Positions 8,236 to 16,905 of a stretch of DNA of 34,200 nucleotides are shown in pieces. The stretch covers positions 1 through 34,200 of the forward strand of contig CALFXJ010000043.1 in assembly GCA_937958105.1 (NCBI GenBank). The letters run 5' to 3'. Below the pieces are notes generated by a model. It saw only the letters and a list, made by a program, of their open reading frames with translations, was not told where the DNA came from and ran no database searches. This stretch comes from an uncultured Cellvibrio sp. Its GTDB lineage: Bacteria > Pseudomonadota > Gammaproteobacteria > Pseudomonadales > Cellvibrionaceae. The position numbers were made by a program, and so were the translations under genes. Numbering within the stretch: the first letter of the stretch is position 1; each line of letters opens with the position of its first letter.

Positions 8236-8844
8236 ATGACACAACGCACTATCACACTTGCGATCACCGGCGCATCCGGCGCGCAGTACGGACTACGTTT
8301 ACTGCATTGCCTGCTGGCAGCGGAGTGCAAGGTGTATCTGCTCCTGTCCAGTGCTGCCGAGGTAGTGATCCGAACCGAAACAGATCTGGATCTGCCCGCG
8401 ACGCTGGAAGAACAGCAGGCCATGCTCAGTTCGCTCTTTGGCGCCGATGAAGATCAGCTGCAGCTGTTCGCCAAAGACGACTGGTTTTCCCCCGTCGCCT
8501 CCGGCTCCAGCTCGCCGACGTCCATGGTTATCTGCCCCGCCAGCGGTGGATGCCTCTCCGCCATTGCTCACGGAGCCAGCAACAACCTTATTGAGCGCGC
8601 GGCTGATGTCGCACTGAAGGAGCGCCGCCAGCTGATAATCGTCCCCCGCGAAACGCCTTACTCTGCCATTCACCTGGAAAACATGCTCAAACTCACGCAG
8701 CTGGGCGCCGTCATACTTCCCGCGAGTCCGGGTTTCTACATGCAGCCGCAATCCATCACCGAACTGATTGATTTTATTGTGGCGCGCATCCTGGACCATC
8801 TCGGGATTGAGCAGGATCTGATGCCCCGCTGGGGCGAGGACTGA
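8236..8844 (+). CDS. ubiX: Flavin prenyltransferase UbiX
   Basis: Makes prenylated FMN, the cofactor of UbiD-type decarboxylases including the one in ubiquinone synthesis. TGASGAQYG near residues 11-19 is the flavin-binding start of the family, PASGGCLSAIAHG covers the central block, and VPRETPYSAIHLENML is the conserved C-terminal signature. I chose ATG 8236 (202 residues, beginning MTQRTITLA). A GGAGA lies 8 bases upstream, whereas the in-frame ATG at 8221 has its AGGAG only 2 bases away, too close to work well. The protein ends shortly before mvaB (63-base gap), possibly co-transcribed. Confidence 0.93.
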   Translation: MTQRTITLAITGASGAQYGLRLLHCLLAAECKVYLLLSSAAEVVIRTETDLDLPATLEEQQAMLSSLFGADEDQLQLFAKDDWFSPVASGSSSPTSMVICPASGGCLSAIAHGASNNLIERAADVALKERRQLIIVPRETPYSAIHLENMLKLTQLGAVILPASPGFYMQPQSITELIDFIVARILDHLGIEQDLMPRWGED

Positions 8845-8907
8845 AGTGATTCCCGGCGGATCGATAGCTGAGATTCCAACACGCCCAACCAAAAGACAGA
8901 CAAGGCC

Positions 8908-9816
8908 ATGGCATTACCTGAAAAAGTAAAAATTGTTGAAGTCGGGCCCCGCGATGGTCTGCAGAATGAAAAGCAAACCATCGCCACTACCACCAAGATT
9001 CAACTGATCAACCAGTTATCGGCGGCGGGATTGTCGTACATTGAAGCCGGCAGTTTTGTGAATCCCAAATGGGTGCCGCAGATGGCTGACAGCGCCGAGG
9101 TATTCGCCGGTATTAACCGTCATCCCGGCGTCACCTACGCTGCCCTGACTCCTAACCTGCAGGGCTTTGAGCGCGCGTTGGAAGCGAATGCCAGCGAGAT
9201 GGCCATCTTTGCAGCGGCTTCAGAAGATTTCAGTCAGAAAAATATCAACTGCTCCATTGCTGAAAGCCTCACCCGTTTCGCCGTTCTGATGGAGGCCGCA
9301 CAGCGTCAGAATATTCCGGTGCGCGGTTACATCTCCTGTGTGGCCGGCTGCCCCTATAGCGGCTCAGTCGCACCGGAGACTGTGGGCTGGCTCGCGCGCG
9401 AATTGCTGGCGATGGGCTGCTATGAAATATCACTGGGCGACACCATCGGTGTCGGCACGGCCGGGCAGATCAAACAGCTTATCGAATACCTGGCGCGCGA
9501 CATCCCTGTCACCCGACTGGCAGTCCACATGCACGACACCTACGGTCAGGCTGTGGCAAATATTTATGCCGCCCTGGAATGCGGGATCAGCGTGGTAGAC
9601 AGCTCGGTGGCTGGTCTGGGCGGATGCCCTTACGCGCTGGGTGCATCCGGCAATGTCGCTACGGAAGATGTGGTGTATCTGCTTGACGGTCTCGGCATTG
9701 AGCACGGCGTGGACTTTGAACAACTGGTCGCCGCCGGCAATTTCATCTGCTCAGCACTGGGCAGGGTCAACGGATCAAAGGCCGCTCAGGCCATACTGCG
9801 GAGATGTCAGGCATGA
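8908..9816 (+). CDS. mvaB: Hydroxymethylglutaryl-CoA lyase
   Basis: Cleaves HMG-CoA to acetyl-CoA and acetoacetate, the last step of leucine catabolism. The 302-residue TIM-barrel protein has the DRE-TIM opening EVGPRDGLQNE (R15, D16), HMHDTYGQ with metal-binding histidines, and the lyase signature SVAGLGGCPYALGASGN with catalytic Cys240. The other leucine/isovalerate (liu) genes are not adjacent. The stop codon overlaps the start of the DUF2288 gene by 4 bases (ATGA), so the two are probably translationally coupled. Confidence 0.93.
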   Translation: MALPEKVKIVEVGPRDGLQNEKQTIATTTKIQLINQLSAAGLSYIEAGSFVNPKWVPQMADSAEVFAGINRHPGVTYAALTPNLQGFERALEANASEMAIFAAASEDFSQKNINCSIAESLTRFAVLMEAAQRQNIPVRGYISCVAGCPYSGSVAPETVGWLARELLAMGCYEISLGDTIGVGTAGQIKQLIEYLARDIPVTRLAVHMHDTYGQAVANIYAALECGISVVDSSVAGLGGCPYALGASGNVATEDVVYLLDGLGIEHGVDFEQLVAAGNFICSALGRVNGSKAAQAILRRCQA

Positions 9817-10130
9817 TTGACGAATTTCTTCCCGACGAGCTTGTTCAGGCCAAGATCAATCTGGAAACTGCCCAGATTGCCTGGCGAGAACTGCAACGTT
9901 TTTTTGCGGCCGGCACAGCCATTGCCGTTGATCCCGGTCTTGATCTGATTGAGGTCGCACGGGTCATTGCCCGCGATGATGCCGCGCAGTTAAAACAATG
10001 GATGGATGCTGCACTGGTGGATAATGTTAGCGATACTCAGGCCAGCCACTGGTATGAACAGGACGCTCTGGTGTGGGCGGTGGTTATCAAGCCGTGGGTT
10101 CTGGTACAGGAAGTGTCATTGGCTGACTAG
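9813..10130 (+). CDS. DUF2288 family protein
   Basis: A small soluble acidic protein of 105 residues with the DUF2288 pattern: LETAQIAWRELQRFFAAG near the N-terminus, LDLIEVARVIARDD in the middle and a WAVVIKPWVLVQE ending. Function is unknown. ATG 9813 overlaps the mvaB stop and has GCGGAG nine bases upstream. The in-frame ATG at 9804 would place that GCGGAG directly against the start codon. The overlap suggests co-translation with mvaB. Confidence 0.75.
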   Translation: MIDEFLPDELVQAKINLETAQIAWRELQRFFAAGTAIAVDPGLDLIEVARVIARDDAAQLKQWMDAALVDNVSDTQASHWYEQDALVWAVVIKPWVLVQEVSLAD

Positions 10131-10230
10131 CCGGAAAAAATCAGCAGCATTGTGCTGAGGCGAACAAATCCTCAGTGGGGCATGGAGCAGATAATTACAC
10201 CCATCGTCATTCATTTAAGGAAATTATTGC

Positions 10231-10647
10231 ATGAAGCCTATCACTGCCGCCGGCGTTGGCCTTCGATTTATCTTCGCGCTGCTGCTGGTCCTCGCCACTT
10301 ACAATCCCAGCGGCTATTCCTATTACCACTGGCTTTATGCCAACTGGTCCGCGTTGACTCCTTACATCGCGCTGGCTGGCCTGATCCTGTTGATCGGCTG
10401 GGTTATCTACCTGCGCGCTACACTTCGCTCATTGGGATTCATCGGTCTGGTATTGGCCGGTGCGTTTCTGGCCTGCCTGGTGTGGCTGCTGGTGTACTGG
10501 GGCTGGGTAAAGCTGGATAAGGCAGGACCGATCACCTGGATCAGTGAAGTGCTGGTTGCGGTATTACTGGCGGTGGGCATGTCGTGGTCCCATATTCGCC
10601 GCGCCATGTCAGGTCAGGTGGATATGGACGATGTGGATGAGAACTGA
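10231..10647 (+). CDS. DUF6524-like four-helix membrane protein
   Basis: A 138-residue integral membrane protein with about four hydrophobic helices (near 7-25, 40-60, 67-92 and 103-121) and an acidic tail ending MDDVDEN. The ATG is preceded by AAGGAAAT. I associate it with the DUF6524 family on length and pattern; no function is known. It follows the DUF2288 gene by 100 bases on the same strand. Confidence 0.6.
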   Translation: MKPITAAGVGLRFIFALLLVLATYNPSGYSYYHWLYANWSALTPYIALAGLILLIGWVIYLRATLRSLGFIGLVLAGAFLACLVWLLVYWGWVKLDKAGPITWISEVLVAVLLAVGMSWSHIRRAMSGQVDMDDVDEN

Positions 10648-10676
10648 GAGCTCAGTCCTCATCCTCTGAACGCCAG

Positions 10677-11216
10677 CTATTCCGGGGCAATCATCAAGTA
10701 CTGTTTTATCTCTTCTTTGCGCGGATGACGATATAACCACTGGCGGAACGAGCTCACGTGCATGAAATCCTCGACACCCAGCATCTTTTCGTAGCGGTCT
10801 TCCTGCAGTGCCTCCCGGCGGGCTTCACGAATGTTATTCTGCCACGCCTGGGTAAAAATCCGCGGCAGCTTCCCGTGCAGATCCAGTTGCTTTAACAACT
10901 GCCACTCACCCTTATCAAGCCAGGCTTCATCGCAGGATTCGCACAGATCTATCTTGTGCGAGCTGTTCAAGCCCATCTGAAACTTCTTCATCACCTGGCG
11001 ACATTTGGGGCAATCGCGCTCACCGGGCTGTTCACCAGGCACATCCAGTTCTGGCAGCAGCTCCGCCTCTGCCACCCCCTGATGCTGGTCCAGCCAGAAA
11101 CGATAGTTCATCAACGACACCAGCGCACCGCCGCACTGCGGGCAGGCGGCCACCAACAGACCCGGTTCAATTTCCTTTGGTTCCAGCGAAGTGGTTTTAC
11201 AGGTTAAGCACTGCAT
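10677..11216 (-). CDS. TFIIB-type zinc-ribbon protein
   Basis: A soluble 179-residue protein with three CxxC-type knuckle pairs: CLTC (3-6) with CPQC (25-28), then CPKC with CESC near residues 69 and 94. LCESCDEAWLDKGEW is typical of the zf-TFIIB family found as short bacterial proteins. The C-terminal ~70 residues are charged and helical. Metal binding is well supported but the biological role is unknown. The start is backed by GAGGG just upstream. It converges with the DUF6524-like gene. Confidence 0.7.
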   Translation of the reverse strand: MQCLTCKTTSLEPKEIEPGLLVAACPQCGGALVSLMNYRFWLDQHQGVAEAELLPELDVPGEQPGERDCPKCRQVMKKFQMGLNSSHKIDLCESCDEAWLDKGEWQLLKQLDLHGKLPRIFTQAWQNNIREARREALQEDRYEKMLGVEDFMHVSSFRQWLYRHPRKEEIKQYLMIAPE

Positions 11217-11301
11217 ACATTGCCCTCTTTCAGGTTATTTTCTATGGAATTATTCATGTGTGTCGTGTTCGACCACATCAATAACGTAGCAACGAATTTT
11301 A

Positions 11302-11886
11302 TTAACGTTTTTTATGGTGCATCTCCCAGTTTTCCAGCTTCTTCCGTTCGCTTTTACGCAACAACACATAAGTTGCTCCGCTCGCGCCATGCTGTTTCTG
11401 CGCTGAGTGAAACGCGAGAATTTCCGGAAACTGGGGCAGCCAATGCGCCACGCAGCTTTTTAACAGCGCCGGCTGCTCCCGCCCCTCGCCCTTACCGTGG
11501 GTAATGAGCGCGCAACGGATGTCGTTAGCCATACAGTCTCTGATGAACTGAAATACCGCCAGACGAGCCTGCTCAACCCTCATTTGATGCAGATCCAGAC
11601 GCGCGTCGATCTGGTATTTGCCCAGGCGCAGATTGCGATACACACCGTGCTGCACACCGTCACGCTTGAATTCGAGAATAGCCAGAGGGTCGACCGGCTC
11701 GATGTATTCACCGGAAAGAAAGTTTTTGTCGCGCGGATCTTCAGCAAGAGCCGCCTGACGGCGGCGGGCAGCATTGAGCTTGTCGGTGCGGTCAGAAGCC
11801 AGGGCGACAGTTTCCGACACTTTAATTGGCTCCACATCACGCATCTGTTGTGTGAACAGATCGTGATCTCTGTCTTTCTCGCTCAT
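11302..11886 (-). CDS. smrA: Smr-domain DNA endonuclease SmrA-like
   Basis: Contains a C-terminal Smr domain (DLHQMRVEQA with the LDLH motif near 96-99, then THGKGEG), found in MutS2 tails and in stand-alone nucleases that nick DNA or RNA. The N-terminal ~85 residues are charged and probably disordered, as in the SmrA group. I start at ATG 11886 (194 residues, MSEKDRDHDLF) because GGAGG lies 8 bases upstream; a longer frame adds seven residues without a ribosome site. It is divergent from the GGDEF-like gene. Confidence 0.8.
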   Translation of the reverse strand: MSEKDRDHDLFTQQMRDVEPIKVSETVALASDRTDKLNAARRRQAALAEDPRDKNFLSGEYIEPVDPLAILEFKRDGVQHGVYRNLRLGKYQIDARLDLHQMRVEQARLAVFQFIRDCMANDIRCALITHGKGEGREQPALLKSCVAHWLPQFPEILAFHSAQKQHGASGATYVLLRKSERKKLENWEMHHKKR

Positions 11887-12045
11887 CAACCCACCCTCCA
11901 GCAGCAAAGCTGCACTTCGAAATCAAAAGCAGCCGCTATAATCGACTGACAATCATCATTAAACTCTCTGATCGCTCGACTTATTATGCCCGAGATGATT
12001 CAGCACAGGCCACGCTGAATTCGTCGCCCCATACATGGTGATGTT

Positions 12046-12942
12046 ATGTGGAGTAACTTTTCTATCGCGCTGACCACGTTGCTGCTGGGATTAGTAGCAG
12101 TGTTCCTTTGGGCTGTAGCGGTATTTGCCAGTGGTACCGGTATTCCGCTCAGCAGCGTTGATATTCATCTGGCGATTCGCAATCTGTTTTTCTGCATTGC
12201 CGTCTTTGTCCTGCTGTGCATCACGGCGCAGCTGCCGATCCGGCGGCCGGTCATCATTAAGCTCATGGTGGGGTTTGGTTTGTTGTTTCTGGGCGCTTGG
12301 CAGGAATTGCTGAACACCCTCGTCCACAGTGACTGGCTGCTGGTGCGCTGGCTGGAGATGGTTGGTCTGCCCGGTGGGATTCTGGCCGCCTCGCTCGGCC
12401 TGTTTGAATTCGGTAAGGCTTACCGGCTCAACCGTCTGCTGCTAGGCAGCTATCGCAAGATTGAGCACAGTCTCGCCACTGTCGACCAGTTGACCCAGCT
12501 GTACAACCGCCGGTATTTCTTCGCAACCTGCCCTGAACTGCTGTACGCCAACCGGCTGCATAACGAGCCAACCGTGCTGGTCACGCTCCGGATCGCCAAC
12601 CTGCCTGAAACCAACCGCGACCTGGGCTATCAGGCCGGCGATGCTGTGCTGAGACAGGTTGCCCGGCTCCTCCTTCACCATACCCGCAGTCATGACATTG
12701 CCGCCCGTCTCAGCGGGCGCCGGTTTGCAATGTTCTTGCCGAAGACCAGCCTTGAAGATGCCGAAGAGATAGTGCGCCGTCTGCTGATGCACGTGGAGCA
12801 TATCGGCATCGTTAATGACGCTGGAGAGAAAGTCATTCAGCGCATCGACGTTGAGTATGTTGTGTGCCGTGCAGAAGAAGGCGAGTCCTTCGAGCAGTTA
12901 CTGCAGCGGGGGCGCCAGAACCTGCTCAAACTTGAACATTGA
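12046..12942 (+). CDS. Membrane protein with degenerate GGDEF domain
   Basis: A 298-residue protein with about four membrane helices in residues 5-122 followed by a GGDEF-type domain. The domain entry DQLTQLYNRRYFF (147-159) is well kept, and the later GYQAGDAVLRQVA block (194-206) also fits. The catalytic signature is lost: the GGDEF loop reads SGRRF (223-227). The usual metal-binding DxDxFK strand reads VTLRIANLPETN. It therefore should not make cyclic di-GMP; a role as a membrane sensor that binds ligand or partner is an inference. It is convergent with acs and ends in a shared bidirectional terminator. Confidence 0.8.
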   Translation: MWSNFSIALTTLLLGLVAVFLWAVAVFASGTGIPLSSVDIHLAIRNLFFCIAVFVLLCITAQLPIRRPVIIKLMVGFGLLFLGAWQELLNTLVHSDWLLVRWLEMVGLPGGILAASLGLFEFGKAYRLNRLLLGSYRKIEHSLATVDQLTQLYNRRYFFATCPELLYANRLHNEPTVLVTLRIANLPETNRDLGYQAGDAVLRQVARLLLHHTRSHDIAARLSGRRFAMFLPKTSLEDAEEIVRRLLMHVEHIGIVNDAGEKVIQRIDVEYVVCRAEEGESFEQLLQRGRQNLLKLEH

Positions 12943-12948
12943 GATGCA

Positions 12949-12975
12949 AAAAGCCCGGAGCTTGTCCGGGCTTTT
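12949..12975. terminator. Bidirectional intrinsic terminator between the GGDEF-like gene and acs
   Basis: AAAAGCCCGGA (12949-12959) pairs with TCCGGGCTTTT (12965-12975) around a 5-base loop. The A-run on one side and T-run on the other give a U-tract in both directions, fitting the convergent genes. Confidence 0.9.
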
Positions 12976-12988
12976 ATGTGGGCTTGGC

Positions 12989-14926
12989 TTACTTGTTGGC
13001 GCGGTTCTGGATGAGCTCGTCCACCACCGCCGGATCGGCCAGGGTTGAGGTGTCGCCCAAGGTGTCCAGTTCATTGGCCGCAATCTTGCGCAGAATCCGC
13101 CGCATGATCTTACCGGAACGGGTTTTGGGTAACCCCGGCGCCCACTGAATAACATCCGGCTTGGCGATTGCGCCGATCTCTTTGACACACAGCGCAATCA
13201 GTTCCTTGCGCAGTTCGTCCGATGGCTCCACACCACTCATCAGCGTGACATACGCATAAATGCCCTGGCCTTTGACATCGTGGGGGTATCCCACCACTGC
13301 CGCTTCAGCAACCGCATCGTGCAGCACCAACGCGCTTTCTACCTCGGCGGTGCCCATGCGGTGGCCGGACACATTGAGCACGTCATCAACCCGGCCGGTA
13401 ATCCAGTAATAACCATCCGCATCGCGCCGTGCCCCGTCACCAGTGAAGTAATAACCCGGATAGGTGCTGTAATAGGTATCGATGCAACGCTGGTGGTCAC
13501 CGTAAACAGTACGGATCTGGCTGGGCCACGCCGCTTTGATTGCCAGGTTGCCTTCACCCACCCCCTCAATCTCCCGGCCTTCGGTGTCCAGCAGCACTGG
13601 TTGTACGCCAAAGAAGGGCACTGTGGCTGAGCCAGGCTTGAGATCAATGGCGCCCGGAAGCGGGGTCAGCATGTGAGCACCGGTCTCGGTTTGCCACCAG
13701 GTGTCTACGATCGGACAGCGGCTGTCGCCCACCACACGGTAATACCACTCCCAGGCTTCGGGGTTGATCGGTTCTCCCACTGAACCAAGCAGCTTCAAGG
13801 AGGTCCGCGAAGTCTTGGTCACCCATTCATCACCGGCACCCATCAATGCACGGATAGCCGTAGGCGCCGTGTAAAAGGTGTTGACCTGATGCTTGTCTAT
13901 TACCTGCCAGAAGCGCGACGCGTCGGGATAGGTAGGTACCCCTTCGAACATCAGAGTGGTGGCGCCGTTGGTCAACGGGCCATACACGATATAGCTGTGA
14001 CCAGTCACCCAACCCACATCGGCGGTACACCAGTAGACGTCACCGTCGTGATAGTCGAATACGTATTTATGCGTCATGGCAGCCTGCAGCAGGTAACCGC
14101 CGGTGGTATGAAGAACCCCCTTGGGTTTGCCGGTGGACCCGGAGGTGTAGAGGATGAACAACGGGTCTTCCGCATCCACCACTTCCGGTTCACATACATC
14201 GCTTTGCTGACCTACCAGATCGTGGTACCAGATATCGCGCTTATCGTGCCACTGGATCTCCCCAGCTGTACGACGCACCACCAGACACGTGTGTACATCC
14301 GGGCAGGAAGCCAGCGCTATATCCGTGTTTTTCTTCAGCGGAACCCTTTTGCCCCCGCGCAACCCTTCATCCGCTGTGATGACCACCTTGCAGTCAGCAT
14401 CGAGGATACGATCTTTCAGAGCCTCGGGCGAGAAACCGCCGAACACCACAGAATGAACAGCCCCTATACGCGCACAGGCCAGCATGGCGTAGCTCGCTTC
14501 AGGAATCATCGGCATATAAATACAAACGCGATCACCCTTCTTGACGCCGCGGGCGCGCAGGGCATTGGCGAGACGGCATACCTGGGTATGCAATTCAGCG
14601 TAGGTAATTAACTGGTCTTCGGCGGGATCATCCCCCTCCCAGATGATAGCGGTCTGAGAGGCTCGCTGAGGCAGGTGGCGATCGATGCAGTTCACGCTGA
14701 CATTGAGTTTGCCATCAATAAACCAGGCTACCTCCCCCTTGCGTAGATCGCTTTTCGTGACCTGACTCCACGGCTGCTGCCAGGTCAGAAACTGCTTGGC
14801 CTGTTCAGCCCAGAAAGTATCGGGCGAGTTGATGGATTCCGCATACATGGCCCGATAGCGCTCATGGTCAATGGCAGCGCCAGCTTTGAAGTGGTCGGGA
14901 ACGGGGTAAAGGTGAACTTCGGACAC
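12989..14926 (-). CDS. acs: Acetyl-CoA synthetase
   Basis: Activates acetate to acetyl-CoA through acetyl-AMP, allowing growth on acetate. At 645 residues it is full length for the family. YTSGSTGKPKG at 260-270 is the AMP-binding P-loop, DTWWQTETGAHM is the A5-type motif, YYFTGDGARRD follows, and the C-terminal lysine normally controlled by acetylation lies in RSGKIMRR (K606). The start is GTG at 14926 with GGGAG nine bases upstream. It is transcribed alone; the shared terminator lies just past its stop. Confidence 0.96.
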   Translation of the reverse strand: MSEVHLYPVPDHFKAGAAIDHERYRAMYAESINSPDTFWAEQAKQFLTWQQPWSQVTKSDLRKGEVAWFIDGKLNVSVNCIDRHLPQRASQTAIIWEGDDPAEDQLITYAELHTQVCRLANALRARGVKKGDRVCIYMPMIPEASYAMLACARIGAVHSVVFGGFSPEALKDRILDADCKVVITADEGLRGGKRVPLKKNTDIALASCPDVHTCLVVRRTAGEIQWHDKRDIWYHDLVGQQSDVCEPEVVDAEDPLFILYTSGSTGKPKGVLHTTGGYLLQAAMTHKYVFDYHDGDVYWCTADVGWVTGHSYIVYGPLTNGATTLMFEGVPTYPDASRFWQVIDKHQVNTFYTAPTAIRALMGAGDEWVTKTSRTSLKLLGSVGEPINPEAWEWYYRVVGDSRCPIVDTWWQTETGAHMLTPLPGAIDLKPGSATVPFFGVQPVLLDTEGREIEGVGEGNLAIKAAWPSQIRTVYGDHQRCIDTYYSTYPGYYFTGDGARRDADGYYWITGRVDDVLNVSGHRMGTAEVESALVLHDAVAEAAVVGYPHDVKGQGIYAYVTLMSGVEPSDELRKELIALCVKEIGAIAKPDVIQWAPGLPKTRSGKIMRRILRKIAANELDTLGDTSTLADPAVVDELIQNRANK

Positions 14927-14997
14927 AGTGATATCTCCCTGCCGTTATCTTGTTATTGGACAGACACAGTTAGAAAGCTAGCTTAGCAGCTGAAGAT

Positions 14998-15027
14998 GAC
15001 AGGGACAATGACAACGTTGTCCCTGTC
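14998..15027. terminator. Perfect 11-bp hairpin between the hypothetical gene and acs
   Basis: GACAGGGACAA (14998-15008) pairs with TTGTCCCTGTC (15017-15027) around an 8-base loop. It lies 18 bases past the stop of the small minus-strand gene and ~70 bases before the acs start. No U-tract follows on the minus strand, so it could be a Rho-assisted terminator, an RNA 3'-end hairpin, or an operator near acs. Confidence 0.4.
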
Positions 15028-15044
15028 GTTAAAACAGAGAGGCT

Positions 15045-15350
15045 TCAGGGGGTCTGCGAACCTTTCGGACCTTCCCGATCCAGTCGCTCAAGCTCCGCCT
15101 GATATTCATCCAGATCTTCCCAATCGAACTGCGTACCGGCGTTCAGATTCTGCGGGTGTTTGGCACGCTCTTTGGCTTGCTCCTGAAGGCTGTGGTCTTT
15201 GTGCTCTTCCGGCTTTTCGTTAAGGTTCTCGTAACGTTTCAGCGCCAGATCGCTGCGACCCGGCGGCATCTTGGGGTTCTGTTCAGTGCCGCGCTCCTGG
15301 TCGCGGGTCGGCTGTGGAACACCGCCAGGATTCTTTCGTTGGTCCGACAT
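15045..15350 (-). CDS. Small disordered hypothetical protein
   Basis: A 101-residue, very hydrophilic protein rich in P, E, K, Q and R, with no hydrophobic core, signal peptide or recognisable domain. The C-terminal part (FDWEDLDEYQAELERLDREG) may form one short amphipathic helix. ATG 15350 is chosen because GGAG lies 7 bases upstream; the longer frame would begin in the intergenic region before it. I do not recognise the family. It lies between panD and acs on the same strand, separated from panD by a terminator. Confidence 0.6.
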   Translation of the reverse strand: MSDQRKNPGGVPQPTRDQERGTEQNPKMPPGRSDLALKRYENLNEKPEEHKDHSLQEQAKERAKHPQNLNAGTQFDWEDLDEYQAELERLDREGPKGSQTP

Positions 15351-15436
15351 AATCAACTCCTTCGTCTTCAGTTGTGAGTCATGGAGTTTCGACAGCACGG
15401 AGCGCAAAGATTCACTGAACTGGCAGAGAAAGGCGT

Positions 15437-15463
15437 AAAACAAAAGGGCCGCATAGCGGCCCT
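15437..15463 (-). terminator. Intrinsic terminator of panC-panD
   Basis: On the minus strand AGGGCCGC and GCGGCCCT form an 8-bp GC-rich stem with a 3-base loop, followed by TTTTGTTTTA. It lies about 30 bases past the panD stop and closes the pantothenate operon. Confidence 0.85.
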
Positions 15464-15493
15464 CAGCAGATTTATCAGCGGCACAACGCCAGA

Positions 15494-15874
15494 TCAGGCA
15501 ACCTGCATGGGAATGGTATTGGAGGTACGCTCAACCCGGTTGTTCTCATCGAGATACACCAGCTTGGGTTTGTAGTTAATCAATTCGCTTTCGCTGTAAT
15601 GACCATAGGTTGCGATTATCACCCGGTCACCCACCTGTACCTTGCGAGCTGCAGCGCCATTCATGGAGATGGTGCCTGAACCTGGCTCGGCCAGAATGAT
15701 GTAGGTGTGAAAACGCTCACCATTGTTCACGTTGTAAATATCAATCTGTTCAAATTCCCGTAAGCCGGCCAATGCCACCAGGTCGGCGTCAATCGCGCAG
15801 GAACCGTCATACCAGAGCTCTGCCTGGGTGACCTTAGCCATGTGCAACTTACCTTTCAACATTTGTGAGAGCAT
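15494..15874 (-). CDS. panD: Aspartate 1-decarboxylase PanD
   Basis: Converts aspartate to beta-alanine for pantothenate and coenzyme A. It is made as a proenzyme that self-cleaves to create a pyruvoyl group. The cleavage site Gly24-Ser25 is present in WYDGSCAID, and the NGAAARKVQVGDRVIIATYG block (72-91) is typical. At 126 residues it has normal length. It follows panC by 38 bases and shares its terminator; panB is not in the window. Confidence 0.95.
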   Translation of the reverse strand: MLSQMLKGKLHMAKVTQAELWYDGSCAIDADLVALAGLREFEQIDIYNVNNGERFHTYIILAEPGSGTISMNGAAARKVQVGDRVIIATYGHYSESELINYKPKLVYLDENNRVERTSNTIPMQVA

Positions 15875-15912
15875 GACACTCCTCCTGCTTTTGTTACCGG
15901 ACCTGACGTATG

Positions 15913-16764
15913 TCAGCCCAACACCACTGAAACATTGTCAATCAAGCGGGCGCCACTTGTGTACATGGCTCCCAGAATAGTGACTTCACGATCATCGTGA
16001 GCAGCCGGCTCCAGCGTGTAGCTGTTGCAGATGCTGACGTAATCCACTCGAAACCCGGCGTCCACTATCTGCTTGCGGGCAGCTTCAGCCAGCGCCAGAA
16101 AATCTTTCTCACCCGCTATTATCTTGTCCTTGACCCAGTTCAGGCTGCGATTCAGCTGAGCCACACGGGACCGTTCTTCCGGTGTAATGAAGCTGTTGCG
16201 CGAACTCATGGCCAGGCCGTCCGGCTCCCGCACTATGTCACCGGCCACTATTTTGATCGGTAGACACAGATCTTCAACCATGCGGCGGATCACCGCCAGC
16301 TGCTGGAAGTCCTTGAGACCAAATACGGCTTCATCCGGCTGAACAATATTGAATAACTTGGCCACCACCGTCGTTACGCCTTCAAAGTGGCCTGGACGGC
16401 TGGCGCCGCAGAGAACATCGGTCATGGTCGGTACAATGACCCGGGTCTGCTCTGCCATACCGTTGGGGTATATCTCGCGATCCGAAGGGCAGAAAAGGTA
16501 ATCACAATTTACTGCTTCAAGTCGCGCTGTATCTGCGGCCAGCGTACGCGGATACTTGTCCCAGTCTTCGTTGAGGCCAAACTGCAGGGGGTTGACGAAG
16601 ATGCTGGTTACCACCACGTCACAGCTGCGTTGCGCCGTTCTGACCAGTTCAATATGGGCATCGTGCAGATTACCCATGGTGGGTACAAAGCCGATTCGCT
16701 TGCCCGCCCTGCGCTCCTGCTGGAGGGCATCGCGCAGCGATTGAATGTGGTGGAAGACCTGCAT
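15913..16764 (-). CDS. panC: Pantothenate synthetase PanC
   Basis: Joins pantoate and beta-alanine using ATP. With ATG 16764 the protein has 283 residues, the same length as the E. coli enzyme, and the PTMGNLH block starts at residue 28 as expected. ATGs at 16770 and 16785 are in frame but have no better ribosome site. FGLKDFQQ and MSSRNSF are conserved. One oddity: the HIGH-like ATP-binding motif, usually LHxGH, reads LHDAH, a Gly to Ala change confirmed in the codons. First gene of the panC-panD operon. Confidence 0.93.
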   Translation of the reverse strand: MQVFHHIQSLRDALQQERRAGKRIGFVPTMGNLHDAHIELVRTAQRSCDVVVTSIFVNPLQFGLNEDWDKYPRTLAADTARLEAVNCDYLFCPSDREIYPNGMAEQTRVIVPTMTDVLCGASRPGHFEGVTTVVAKLFNIVQPDEAVFGLKDFQQLAVIRRMVEDLCLPIKIVAGDIVREPDGLAMSSRNSFITPEERSRVAQLNRSLNWVKDKIIAGEKDFLALAEAARKQIVDAGFRVDYVSICNSYTLEPAAHDDREVTILGAMYTSGARLIDNVSVVLG

Positions 16765-16837
16765 TGCCATTACGGATACACCCATAAATTGTTACTAAAT
16801 GCCCCACATCCGGGCGCGCGATAATACACCCTTGTGC

Positions 16838-16860
16838 CGGGTAAGTACATTTTTTACCCG
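16838..16860. terminator. Short hairpin between dnaB and panC
   Basis: CGGGTAA (16838-16844) pairs with TTACCCG (16854-16860). On the minus strand it lies ~45 bases past the dnaB stop, but no U-tract follows, so it is only a candidate terminator. Confidence 0.35.
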
Positions 16861-16905
16861 ACTTTATCCCTTCATCGTTAGACAGAAAAATTATAGATCG
16901 CTCAA

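Noticed and set aside
13889..14611. Plus-strand frame of 240 codons opposite acs
   Set aside because: Antisense to highly conserved acetyl-CoA synthetase motifs; no ribosome site or domain.
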